Assembly (NCBI RefSeq): GCF_000219625.1
Contig: NC_018211.1
Coordinates: 930,001-994,000, forward strand
From: Zymoseptoria tritici IPO323
Lineage: Eukaryota; Ascomycota; Dothideomycetes; Mycosphaerellales; Mycosphaerellaceae
Length of the DNA: 64,000 bases
Reading direction: 5' to 3'
Under the pieces are notes generated by a model. That model searched no databases and had not been told where the DNA came from. It worked only from the letters and a program-made list of their open reading frames with translations. The position numbers were made by a program, and so were the translations under genes. Position 1 is the first letter of the stretch, and each line of letters opens with the position of its first letter. Of this stretch, positions 11,295 to 20,157 are shown piece by piece.

Positions 11295-11604
11295 CTAGCA
11301 CGGTGGGTTGATCTGGCAAAGCTTCTGTATAGTACAATTGCACTATCGGAGAAGAGTTGTCAGTCTCACATCGCCAGAATCACTGCAACCGCAGAGCTTC
11401 ATCAATGTCTGTGGGAAGTGAAGAGCTTACGGAGCATCTCGGGCACCTTTCTCCCCAATTGAAGCAGAATGTGGTACTGTGACCGTTGACGTCGCAACAC
11501 TTGGTAAAGATGCATTCGCCCTGTCTCTTCTCAATCGGCGACACGGCGGCGGAGGCAGCAAGGTGGGCGAAGACGCCGAGGAAGGTGATGGCGAGGAAGC
11601 GCAT
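11295..11604 (-). CDS. Small secreted cysteine-rich protein (73 aa, 10 Cys), effector-like
   Basis: Exon 1 11604-11431, exon 2 11342-11295. The 88-nt intron has a GTAAGC donor, a CTGAC branch site and a TAG acceptor, and joins in phase 0. Residues 1-20 form a signal peptide. An E-K-R-Q site near residue 27 looks like a Kex2 cleavage point. The predicted mature peptide of about 45 residues contains ten cysteines, including C-C and C-S-C-N-C arrangements. Exon 2 adds four of them, which supports the splice: unspliced read-through gives only a short tail without cysteines. Size, leader and cysteine density fit apoplastic effector-like or antimicrobial-type proteins of plant-associated fungi; that role is inference. 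No family recognised. Confidence 0.7.
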
Positions 11605-12174
11605 ATTGTTGTGTTGAATGTTGCCTGATTGCGAGAGTTTGAGGTAGATAGTCAAGCTGGGTGACGAGACGATTGCGATATCTGCTTGGAATAAGAAGCA
11701 GTAGGTCTTGGCTGGAGAATGAGAATATATGAGGATTTCCAGGCGGAGCGGTGGGAGCAAGCGTCTGTTGCTGAGTTGTTGTTTGTGCCTGTTCCCCTCA
11801 TTGAAAGCTATCGTTTCCCGGCATTGGCCATCGGCACAGGAATCGATGAGACGGCAGTGCTAACACTGGCAGGCAGAGTGGCGGAGTCGCGCGGATGTGT
11901 CTCGAGGACCGCAAGGGACAATTCTGCCGAAGTCGTCCAGGCACGCTTTTGCAGGCTCAAGAGCGCTCCTCCAGGTCGGATTGGTTCAGCTCCCGGTCGT
12001 AGGCCCTTGATCTTGGTACATGGTTGACGGTGTTCGCTCCGACGCGCTCACCTGCTGTATACCGCATTTTTGCCGCGAGAGGCCCTGGACAGGATCGCAC
12101 CAATCCTTTCATGAGCGCTGGCTGTTCGTCAACTGCCCATTTGACCTGTGCGACTGTGCATGAGTATCATGTTG

Positions 12175-12312
12175 TGTCTGATGGGGTTTTAGAGAGGAAG
12201 AGACGGAAAGGATGTCGTCAATGTGGGACGGAGAGGGTGTCGTCAATGTGGCACGTTGATTCCGCGGACCCCTGCGCCATGAACGGCCGTGGCTTCCACG
12301 TGGCCAAGCGGA
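12175..12312. repeat. Diverged repeat with internal 25-bp tandem duplication
   Basis: The motif TGTCGTCAATGTGG occurs twice, 25 bases apart (from about 12213 and 12238). The segment through CCACGTGGCCAAG near 12296 also resembles 10866-10980, which has a similar order: GATGTCGTC...GCCACGTT...CACCCGGACCGTTGCGC...CCACGTGGCCAAG. These appear to be two old dispersed copies about 1.3 kb apart. No coding function is seen. Confidence 0.4.
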
Positions 12313-12629
12313 CCTTCTTTCCCTAGACCGCACGGAACGTGTATACATTACACAAGGTCAGGCAAAGAGGAGGCGGTCCAGACGATAACTTTGTTTTTGC
12401 CCGTTGAACGTCTTGCTGAAAGGCTTTTGTTCATGCTCCCGATGTCGGCTGCAGATCTATCTCCTCTCGGCCTTTCGGCTCATCCTTGGCCGGTCCTCTA
12501 ACCGATGGCATACCGATATGACTCTGGCCTCAGATAGGGCGTGAACATTGCCCGGTCCGTATTCAAGAGACAGACGAGACCTCGCGGCCGACTCTAGGGA
12601 ACTCGAACACCGCCATCCCGCGCCCGACG

Positions 12630-14320
12630 ATGGGGTTTCTCTACAAGTGCCGTGTGGCAATATGGGGCGTACCGCCAGCAACCAAGGCCGAATCAAGGCT
12701 GCTTCGAAAGCTAGATGGGTTCATTCTATCGTATGTGTGCTTGATGTATTGGGTAGGACTCGCTGTCTATACGATTGAGGAGAGCTTTTAGCTGATACAA
12801 GCTTCCAGGTCAACTACCTCGATAGGGTATGTTTCTGAATGGTAGAGGGCCCGCAACGGTCTCTATCGATTCCAAGCTGTCCGAGCATAGCTGACTCTGC
12901 TATTCTTCGGCGAGTAGGCCAATCTGAACAATGCCTATGTCTCCGGCGCCCGCGAAGATCTGAACTTCAGAGGAACTCAGGTAATGTCTGGTGCGATCCT
13001 GAATCCGTCCGAGCATGGCTGATGAGTGTAACAGCTAAATCAAATCAACACGATATTCTACGGAGGCTACCTACTCGGCCAAATCCCCAACAATCTCATC
13101 CTGCAGAAGGTCCCGCCACGGATCTGGTTGCCATTGACCTGCTTCTGCTGGGGCATGCTGACGCTCGGCACGGCCTTCGTGAGCCACCCATGGCAGATCA
13201 TGGTTATCAGATTCTTTCAGGGGTTCTTCGAGTCAAGCTGCTTCGTTGGTGTACAATGGATCTTAGGATCGTGGTACAAACCCGACGAGATCGGCAAGCG
13301 AACGGCCATCTTCACCAGCTCGGGATTGGCAGGGACGATGTTCAGCGGGCTCATGCAGGGTGCTATCTTCAAGACTCTCAACGGAAAGGCGGGCTTAGAA
13401 GGATGGTTCGTCAAAGTCCCAACGAAGCCACAAGAATTCTCGCTGACCACCTCTCTCACAGGCGATGGCTCTTCGTCATCGACTCCCTCATCACTTTCCC
13501 GATCGCCATCTACGGCTTCCTCTTCTTCCCTGATACTCCCTCCAGCACCACAGCTCCCTACTTGAGCCTAGCCGAACGCACGATAGCTGTCGAGCGTCTC
13601 CCGGAAGTGAGCAAAGCTCGTGGTGTTCTCGGCTGGAGTCTCATTCGCCGCGTTGTCCTCTCCTGGCACTGGTGGGGCTTCGTCTTACTCTGGATCGCTG
13701 GCTCGAATACGGAGATGTACTCCTCAAACGCCATCATGCAACTATGGCTAAGAAGCACCGGCGACTACACGATCCCGCAAGTCAAACACATCCCGACATC
13801 CGTCAGTGGTATGGGAATCGTGGCGACGTTGCTCCTTGGCTGGTACAGCGACTACGGTTCACGACCGAGATGGCACGTCAGCATCCTGCTTTCTTTCACT
13901 GCCATCATCTCGGGCGCTTTGATGCTTCGTCCACCGACTCCTGCCGCCAAGTTCGCAGCTCTTATTCTCAACGGATGCCAATTCGCCGGCCAGACCGTCT
14001 CTTTCGCATGGGCCAATGATCTGACGAGGAGAGACGACGCTAAGCGATCAGTTGTACTCGCCAGCATGAACATGTTCTCTGTGGCAGTCTATCTGTGGTG
14101 GAGTATCGTGTTCTACAACACTACGCAGGGACCGGACTGGACGGAAGGCAACTGGGCCATGATTGGAATGGGTATCTTCTTGTTCGTCATCACGATCATC
14201 TGCTACATGTTGCAGCGAAGGCAGGAGACTCACGAGGCAGTGGAGGCCGAGCGAATGAGAAACGAGGTTGGAGAAGACAGGAAGGTCCATGAACCAGGCG
14301 TTAGTTACGTTGGCTCATAG
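12630..14320 (+). CDS. MFS anion:cation symporter, Dal5/allantoate-permease type (477 aa)
   Basis: Exons 12630-12752, 12809-12826, 12918-12980, 13035-13405 and 13462-14320. Exon 2 is only 18 nt and encodes V-N-Y-L-D-R, the conserved end of transmembrane helix 1 in this family; exon 3 continues A-N-L-N-N-A-Y-V-S-G. All junctions keep frame and have GT-AG ends. Downstream features fit the family: L-G-Q-I-P-N-N-L, a W-x-P-D-E-I-G-K-R-T loop, and about 12 hydrophobic segments. Length is normal. It is a plasma-membrane importer of organic anions such as allantoate, nicotinate or pantothenate; the substrate cannot be told from sequence. The start gives the M-G-F-L-Y-K-C-R leader before the K-L-D-G-F-I-L helix. 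Confidence 0.88.
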
Positions 14321-14576
14321 CTAGATGAAGGGACAAAGTTAGTACCACGCTCATTCACTCGATGCTGAGCTTCCGAAAAGCACTTGATCCACTTTGACCT
14401 CACTGGCGAGTCCGCATGTGACAATCGTTGTCCTTTGCTGCATTCTCACTTCCTCGGACGCTAAAAATACCCGACGTCGACAGACATCTTGCTGCGTTTG
14501 TCTCTACCACTTTCGTCAGGCCCACCTTCTTGACCAACACCACACTCAACACAGCCCACGAAGTAGTCGACTCAAG

Positions 14577-15084
14577 ATGGCATCGAGAGTCTTCTTGGTA
14601 AAGCGACCTGACAATGGCATCTACCGGAAGAGAGCCGTTCGCTTCAAGTCGGGCAAATGTACTACACTGGTTCACATTGCATCTCTCAAGATCTGACGGT
14701 TGCAAACAGTAACAAAAGGACCTCGCAATTCGCCGAACGGTCTCGTTCTCGCGGAGACTCCATTCCGCAGACTGGTAAGTCATGCTCTACGACGACTTCA
14801 TTCTACAAGCACTGACTGACGCGACACTCATAGGCGCTCGAGATTTCCAAGACAATCGAACCGAACGTACGCTTGGACAGGAATGCTTCCAAGACACTTC
14901 AAGACGCCGCCGAGGGCTTTCTCATCGCCCGGTCAGTGGACTGAACATGCAAAATTACAACGGAACTAACACACGATATAGCTTCGAGCAGGCAAACCTG
15001 GTTGCCGCACAATACGGACGTATCTGTATCCAGGAGCAAGACTTGCAGATAGCTGATCTAGTCCAATCCAAGAAGAAGACTTGA
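14577..15084 (+). CDS. Divergent short histone H3-like protein (115 aa)
   Basis: Exons 14577-14658, 14710-14774, 14834-14931 and 14982-15084; introns are 50-59 nt and phases agree. Residues 45-115 match the H3 histone fold: helix 1 T-P-F-R-R-L-x-x-E-I, helix 2 L-Q-D-A-A-E-x-F-L-x-x-x-F-E-x-x-N-L-x-A, a conserved Arg in loop 2, and helix 3 Q-D-L-Q-I-A-D-L. Loop 1 has the H3 length, without the two-residue CENP-A insertion. The tail is short and lacks the canonical A-R-T-K-Q start, A-R-K-S motifs and the alpha-N helix region. At the H3-H3' interface, positions equivalent to C110 and H113 are Val and Gln. It is thus a variant of unknown role. The first donor (GTACTA) is weak, so the N-terminus is least certain. 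Confidence 0.72.
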
Positions 15085-15411
15085 TTCGGAGTGGTGGTTT
15101 ACACAACGCAAAGGTCAAGAGACTGTGAGTAGGAGATTTGGCGGCACAGATGGATCGAAGAAGGCATTTGGCTGTCAGATGCTACAATGCTTAATTGGGC
15201 GGCTATGAGCACAACTTGCTATCTCGCCGTCACACAATACAACGATGCATGTACGAAGGAAGCATCTGCGACCCAGTTTTCCAAGTTTCTTCGTAGTGGT
15301 ACAAAGCAGGGCCATAACAAGCGTTCAAGGGGTATAGAAACATCAAGCATCTCTCATCGATCTAACCGTCCCATTCATCAACTCGTTCTCGTATCTAGCC
15401 GTTTCACCGCA

Positions 15412-15515
15412 AGTCGACTGGCTTTGGAACAACCATAGCTTCCGCAGCAGCACTGCCGTAGCCAGTCGACCGGCTTTGGTACACTCATAACTTCCGCAGC
15501 AGCACTGCCGCCACA
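15412..15515 (+). repeat. Two-copy 52-bp tandem repeat
   Basis: The unit AGTCGACYGGCTTTGG...CTTCCGCAGCAGCACTGCCG starts at 15412 and again at 15464 with only a few mismatches. It lies just downstream of the stop codon of the coiled-coil gene on the minus strand, so it is probably in that gene's 3' UTR. Confidence 0.75.
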
Positions 15516-15518
15516 TCG

Positions 15519-17717
15519 CTAGGTAGCGATGGGCACAGCGTTAGCCGTCTTCTCCTGGATCTCCTTCAGCGCCGTGACCTCGGTCTCGGCAGCGCTGACT
15601 TTGGTGAGGGCCTCGTCACGCTCGGCGGTAGCCTTGTCCAACTTCTCCTGAAGATCCTTGAGTGCTTGGAGTTCGGTTGCTTGTTTGTCGGCCTTCGCGA
15701 TCGCCTCATCGCGCTCAGCAGTAGCCTTGTCGAACTTCTCTTGCAGATCTTTGGATGCTTGGAGTTCGGTAGCTTGCTTGTCGGCCTTCGCGATCGCCTC
15801 GTCACGCTCGGAGGAAGCCTTGTCGAGCTTTTCTTGAAGGTCTTTGAGTGCTTGAAGCTCGGTCGCTTGCTTTTCAGCTTTGACGATCGCTTCGTCACGC
15901 TCAGCGGTGACCTTGTCGAGGTTGCCTTGAAGGTCTTTCGATGCTTGAAGCTCAGCCGCCTGCTTGTCGGCCTTTGCGATCGCCTCATCACGCTCGGACG
16001 AAGCCTGTTCGAACTTCTTCTGGAACTCCTCGAGCGCGGTGATCTTGGCGAGAGCTTCATCGCGCTCCTTCTTGGCGGCAGTGAGGTCGGAAGTGGAGGT
16101 CTCGAAGGATGTGGAGAGCTGATCGCGGGCCTCTGACGCTTTCTTGGACTCTTCTTGTGCTGCGGCGAGTTGTGTGCTGAGCCCTGATTTCTCCTCCAAG
16201 GCTGCCTTGAGATCTTGCTCCGCCTTCTGTGCACGGCTTAGGCTCTCGTTCGCGTTCTTCTCAAGCTCCGCGGCTTTTGCGATGGCAGCCTCTTGGCTCT
16301 TGCGGAGCTCAGCGTCACCCGCTTCAGTGGCTTTGCTCTTCTCTTGTGCTTCGTTCACTGCGGCGACGGAGGTAGCAAGTTCGGCGGCGATGGCAGCCTT
16401 CTCTTCTTCCACGGCTTTCACGCGGCTTGAGGCATCGGCAAGACTCTTCTCCAGCTCGGCGAGCTTGGTCGTGGTGGCTTCTTGATTTGTGCGGAGCTCG
16501 GCAGCGGAAGCTTCGGCCTCCTTGAGTTTGCTCTCGGTCTCGGTGGCGGCTTGCTTGGCCTTCGTTAGTTCAGCTTCGGTGGCAGCGGCAGACGCCTCCA
16601 ATGTCTTCGCACGATCGGAGCTCTCCGTGATCTTCTTCTCGAGCTCAGCGACCTTAGCATTCTCTGCTTCCCGAGCTTCACGGAGCTCAGCAGCTTCCTT
16701 CTCGGCGGCAGCAAGTTTGTCGTGGGCTTCCGTTGCCTGTGCTTGAACGGCGGCGAGTGCTGCCTCGTGTTCGACCTTGAGCTTCTTGTCGGCTTCTGCT
16801 GTGTCGGCGTTGCTCTTGGAGAGCTCGCCGATCTCGACACGGAGTTTCTCGACCTCGGCGGAGTGTGCGGCTTCAGTCGCTTTCGCAGTCTCAATAGCGG
16901 TGACGAGGTCGGCGCTGAGCTTGTCATGAGCGGCTTGAGTATCGGCCAGCCGAGTTTTGGAAGTCTCGAGCTCTTTCTTGGTTGTAGCAAGGGCTGACTC
17001 GGATGAGGTCTTCAGCTCCTCGTGAGCGGCGTGAATAGTTGTGAGTTGTGCTTGTGTATCGGTCAGATCCTTCTTGACGGCGGCCACATCAGCATCCGCC
17101 TTTTGCTTGAGCTCATCGTTTTGGCTCTTGAGCGCAGTGTGCGAAGTCTCCAACGTCTTCTTGCTCTCCTCAGACTCCGAAAGTTGCTTCTGATACGTGG
17201 CAAGCTCTGCCTTGAGAGCAGACTCCCGGTCGCTCAACTGCTTCTTGGCATCACTGAGCTCTTGCTTAGCGGTCGACAATTCCTGCTCGAGGTGTGTCTG
17301 CTTGGCTTTGACCTGGTCGAGCTGTTCTTGTGTCTTCTTGATGTCGAGGCGAGCCTGGTCCCGCTCTTCGATGACGGTTTTGGTGACACGGTCGAGAGCC
17401 AGACGTTGTTGGGTGGCCTCTTCACTCTTCGACTTGAGCTCACTGTGGAGCTTTTCGAGCTTGGCAGCCTGCTCGTCGCGCTCTTTTCCCAGTGCTTTGA
17501 GCTTGGTGTTGAGACCGGCCAGTTCCGACTTGAGATCCTCGACGTGTTTGGTAAGGGTGGTAGACTCTGTCTTTGAGGTCGCAAGCTCTTTTTCTTTGTC
17601 CTCGAGCTCTTTGGTCTTCGCAGCGATCGTCTCTTCACGAGCCTTCAGCTCTTTCTCCACCGCTGCCAGCTTCGAGGCATCGACGCCGGGGGGTGGTGCG
17701 GAGAGGAACGAGCCCAT
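15519..17717 (-). CDS. Long coiled-coil protein with N-myristoylation signal and 31-aa repeats (732 aa)
   Basis: A single uninterrupted exon. The N-terminus M-G-S-F-L-S fits the myristoylation consensus (Gly2, Ser6), so the protein may be anchored to a membrane. From residue about 17 to the end it is almost pure heptad coiled coil rich in Lys, Glu and Ala. The last 170 residues contain four near-identical 31-residue repeats beginning E-R-D-E-A-I and a partial fifth; at DNA level this is a 93-bp tandem repeat at about 15600-16070. No globular domain, Cys motif or transmembrane segment is seen. Its role is unknown; a scaffold or tether is inferred from the architecture. Long antisense ORFs over it are composition artefacts. 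Confidence 0.85.
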   Translation of the reverse strand: MGSFLSAPPPGVDASKLAAVEKELKAREETIAAKTKELEDKEKELATSKTESTTLTKHVEDLKSELAGLNTKLKALGKERDEQAAKLEKLHSELKSKSEEATQQRLALDRVTKTVIEERDQARLDIKKTQEQLDQVKAKQTHLEQELSTAKQELSDAKKQLSDRESALKAELATYQKQLSESEESKKTLETSHTALKSQNDELKQKADADVAAVKKDLTDTQAQLTTIHAAHEELKTSSESALATTKKELETSKTRLADTQAAHDKLSADLVTAIETAKATEAAHSAEVEKLRVEIGELSKSNADTAEADKKLKVEHEAALAAVQAQATEAHDKLAAAEKEAAELREAREAENAKVAELEKKITESSDRAKTLEASAAATEAELTKAKQAATETESKLKEAEASAAELRTNQEATTTKLAELEKSLADASSRVKAVEEEKAAIAAELATSVAAVNEAQEKSKATEAGDAELRKSQEAAIAKAAELEKNANESLSRAQKAEQDLKAALEEKSGLSTQLAAAQEESKKASEARDQLSTSFETSTSDLTAAKKERDEALAKITALEEFQKKFEQASSERDEAIAKADKQAAELQASKDLQGNLDKVTAERDEAIVKAEKQATELQALKDLQEKLDKASSERDEAIAKADKQATELQASKDLQEKFDKATAERDEAIAKADKQATELQALKDLQEKLDKATAERDEALTKVSAAETEVTALKEIQEKTANAVPIAT

Positions 17718-18525
17718 CTTGTGAAAAAGTCCTATCTTGACGATCTGGTGGAGGTGCGAACCTCGTAGGTGTGTTTAAGGTAGATGAATAGGTTGCAGGT
17801 CGTCGCAGGAGACGTAATGAGTTGAGATGGAAAAGAAAGAGCAGCAATCAGCAGCAGCCACAAACAGACAAATACTGTCTCTTTTAGCTCGCTTCTGTGC
17901 TGATGTTTACCTTGGTGACGATTTTTGGAAGCACGGGCACGGGATCAGTTCGGGTAGAGAGGCACGAACGACCGCCCCATGCATGTCAGCGCACAGATCG
18001 GACAGTGGCCTTTGACACGGGCGATTACTTCTTCTGCTCACACCGCTCGTTGTCAAGGGAAGTAGCAGGGCATGCTACTGCCGCCTCATCACTTGGGCTT
18101 CGCCATGAGCGCTTGGAGTACCATCACGGTCATGCGCCGTTCCGACGGATCTGGGACGGCCCAAGCATGGATGGCGTTGACACGATTGGTGGGGCATGAT
18201 ACCATACAGATATGGAAAGTACAAAGGCATGGGAGAGAAAACAGACATGAGGTTGTTGAATGAGGGGAAGACCGTACCTCTCGCTGCAGCGTGAAACCAA
18301 TATCGAGTGTTGGTAATATATACTTGTGAGACAAGAAACCGATGGGATTGTCGCATTGCCGAAGCAAGGGCATCAACGACTTCTCAGTCTTCTCTTGAAT
18401 ATACATCTCGTGAGCTCATGTTCTGAGCATTTCCCGCCATGTTCAACACAGGCTGCGACTCAAGCTTCCAGCACTACCACGGTCCTTCTCCACCGTAGCC
18501 GAACTTCACCGACCGAACGCCCAAC
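17718..18525. other. Intergenic region
   Basis: About 800 bases with only short ORFs. The part next to 17717 should hold the promoter of the coiled-coil gene. I see no other feature. Confidence 0.45.
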
Positions 18526-19248
18526 TCAACCCTCCCAATCATTTCCCGCCTCCTCCTGCTGCCATTCCTTGTAGTTCTTCCAGTGTGCTTCTCGGCTTAG
18601 CTTCACGTAATCGACCATGAAGTTCCAGACGTCGCCGAGTGTCGATACATCCCCGGAGTGGAACACAAATCGCTGCTGGTAGCACCTCAGGTCCTTTGGC
18701 TTGTAGCCGGTGGCTCTTGGACCGCGGGTGGCGAACTGGACGTTGAAGGCGACGAGAAGGTCGCACGGCGTGGGCGCCTCCAGCCACTTGAGCTGCTTCC
18801 ACGATGCTTCGTCCTTGGTGATGCTTTTCAAGCACTCTCGGCGAGGACCAGTGGCAAAGTCGTGGGTTCGGATGGTGGGGATATCGATGAAGCCATCGCG
18901 GAAGTCGGCGTACGTGGGTGAGGTGATTTCTCCGAGGCCGATGTGGTTGAGGAACCAGCGGAGTGGCCGGGTAGCGTGCACCACCTCGTTGCGTGCGGTG
19001 ACTTGTGGAGTTGGTTCGAGGAGCATGCGCTGGGCGAGGAGCATGTTGCCCAGGATCTCGCGGTTGAAGGTGCAGTTCACGCGGCGCACCGCGTGGAGTT
19101 GGTGAACGACATCGTATGAGATGCCGGAGTCGGTGGTGGTGTGGGTGGAGTTGTTGTGCTTGGTCGGCTTTGTGGAGGAGAGTTGGAGGAGGATCATCTC
19201 CAGTAGCTCTGGGATAGCGAAGACCTTGGTAGAGGCGAGTTGGCTCAT
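18526..19248 (-). CDS. F-box-like domain protein (240 aa)
   Basis: Single exon. I take the ATG at 19248, not further upstream in the open frame, because the F-box-like helix F-A-I-P-E-L-L-E-M-I-L-L-Q-L starts about ten residues later and the upstream sequence is low-complexity. A second conserved-looking block follows at residues 50-75 (V-R-R-V-N-C-T-F-N-R-E-I), and a W-F-L-N-H motif near residue 100. This layout is common in large, lineage-expanded families of Dothideomycete F-box-like proteins, which may act as substrate adaptors of SCF ubiquitin ligases. The substrate is unknown. Confidence 0.75.
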   Translation of the reverse strand: MSQLASTKVFAIPELLEMILLQLSSTKPTKHNNSTHTTTDSGISYDVVHQLHAVRRVNCTFNREILGNMLLAQRMLLEPTPQVTARNEVVHATRPLRWFLNHIGLGEITSPTYADFRDGFIDIPTIRTHDFATGPRRECLKSITKDEASWKQLKWLEAPTPCDLLVAFNVQFATRGPRATGYKPKDLRCYQQRFVFHSGDVSTLGDVWNFMVDYVKLSREAHWKNYKEWQQEEAGNDWEG

Positions 19249-19548
19249 GTTGGCTGGGTCGGTGTTGTTTGTGGAAGAGTGTGGTGTGGAAGCGGTTTGA
19301 GGAGAAAGAAGAGAGAAAGAAACGAGGAACAGGGGGGAGGAGGCGAAGTCTATGTACTGCTCAGCTGCCAGATTTTTTGGACGTGGTGAATGTGGAAAAG
19401 CTTGTTTGGGTGGGTTTGTGTACCATACCATGGGACACCAAGGCCCCTGACCACAATTCACGAGCACGGCTAGTGGTACTGTCGAAGGTTTGAGGAGACG
19501 GTACGCAGAGGGAAAGACCCAGGGAAATGCTTCGCCGCAGCCCGGCCC

Positions 19549-19779
19549 TCATGGTGTTGAAGCCCATGGCGTTTCTGAATCGCTCTGCGTTTCCGAAGGA
19601 AGATCGTAAATGTCCGGATCAGTCATCCCAGCGAGTCGACCAGCGGCAATCAATGATAGCTTGTCTGTCTCGACGTGACCATTCGAGGCTTTGTGCACAG
19701 TCGATCGAAAGGCTTTGTCGTAAAACGACGAATTGCCGGTCCTACCAATGCCGTTTCCATAGGATTGTAGCGCGGCCAT
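19549..19779 (-). CDS. Small hypothetical protein (76 aa)
   Basis: ORF on the minus strand starting with GCCGCCATGG. The product begins M-A-A-L-Q-S-Y-G-N-G-I-G-R-T-G-N and has mixed, protein-like composition without repeats, ending in a Ser/Thr/Asp-rich tail. No domain is recognised. There is no intron evidence. It lies between two F-box genes on the same strand. The call rests on composition and start context only. Confidence 0.4.
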   Translation of the reverse strand: MAALQSYGNGIGRTGNSSFYDKAFRSTVHKASNGHVETDKLSLIAAGRLAGMTDPDIYDLPSETQSDSETPWASTP

Positions 19780-20157
19780 GGCGGCGCCATTTTGGAAAGT
19801 TTTGGACCTTGGAGGCTCTCTGGGAGCTTGTAAGAAAGTTTTGGCAACGCGATTGCCACTTTCCATGGGTTCACACCTGTATGATGAGTATAGCTATGCC
19901 TGTGATGTGGTTGGTTCCTCTCGTACAAGCAGGGCACCGCTTCCGATTCAGTCAAATGTAGAGGAGGTAATGCTTTGGAATCTGAGGAGTGTAAAGGATC
20001 GGATATATCGCTGGAAAATAGCGATCACCAGTCTTCATCACTGGTATCTGTATGCCTGCGTGATCGGTATGTCAGCATTAAATACGAGCACACCTGCCTG
20101 AGCAAACTCGAGTCTGCATGACGCAGTGAATGATGCTCAATGGAAACCGAGGACCAC

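Noticed and set aside
14577..15084. CENP-A identity for the H3-like gene
   Set aside because: Loop 1 has no CENP-A insertion, and the protein lacks a long centromeric-type tail.
15412..15515. CRISPR-like array
   Set aside because: Only two adjacent units, no spacers, and a eukaryotic genome.
15666..17724. Several 80-180-codon plus-strand ORFs
   Set aside because: Antisense of the coiled-coil gene; long only because Lys/Glu/Ala codons give few stops on the other strand.
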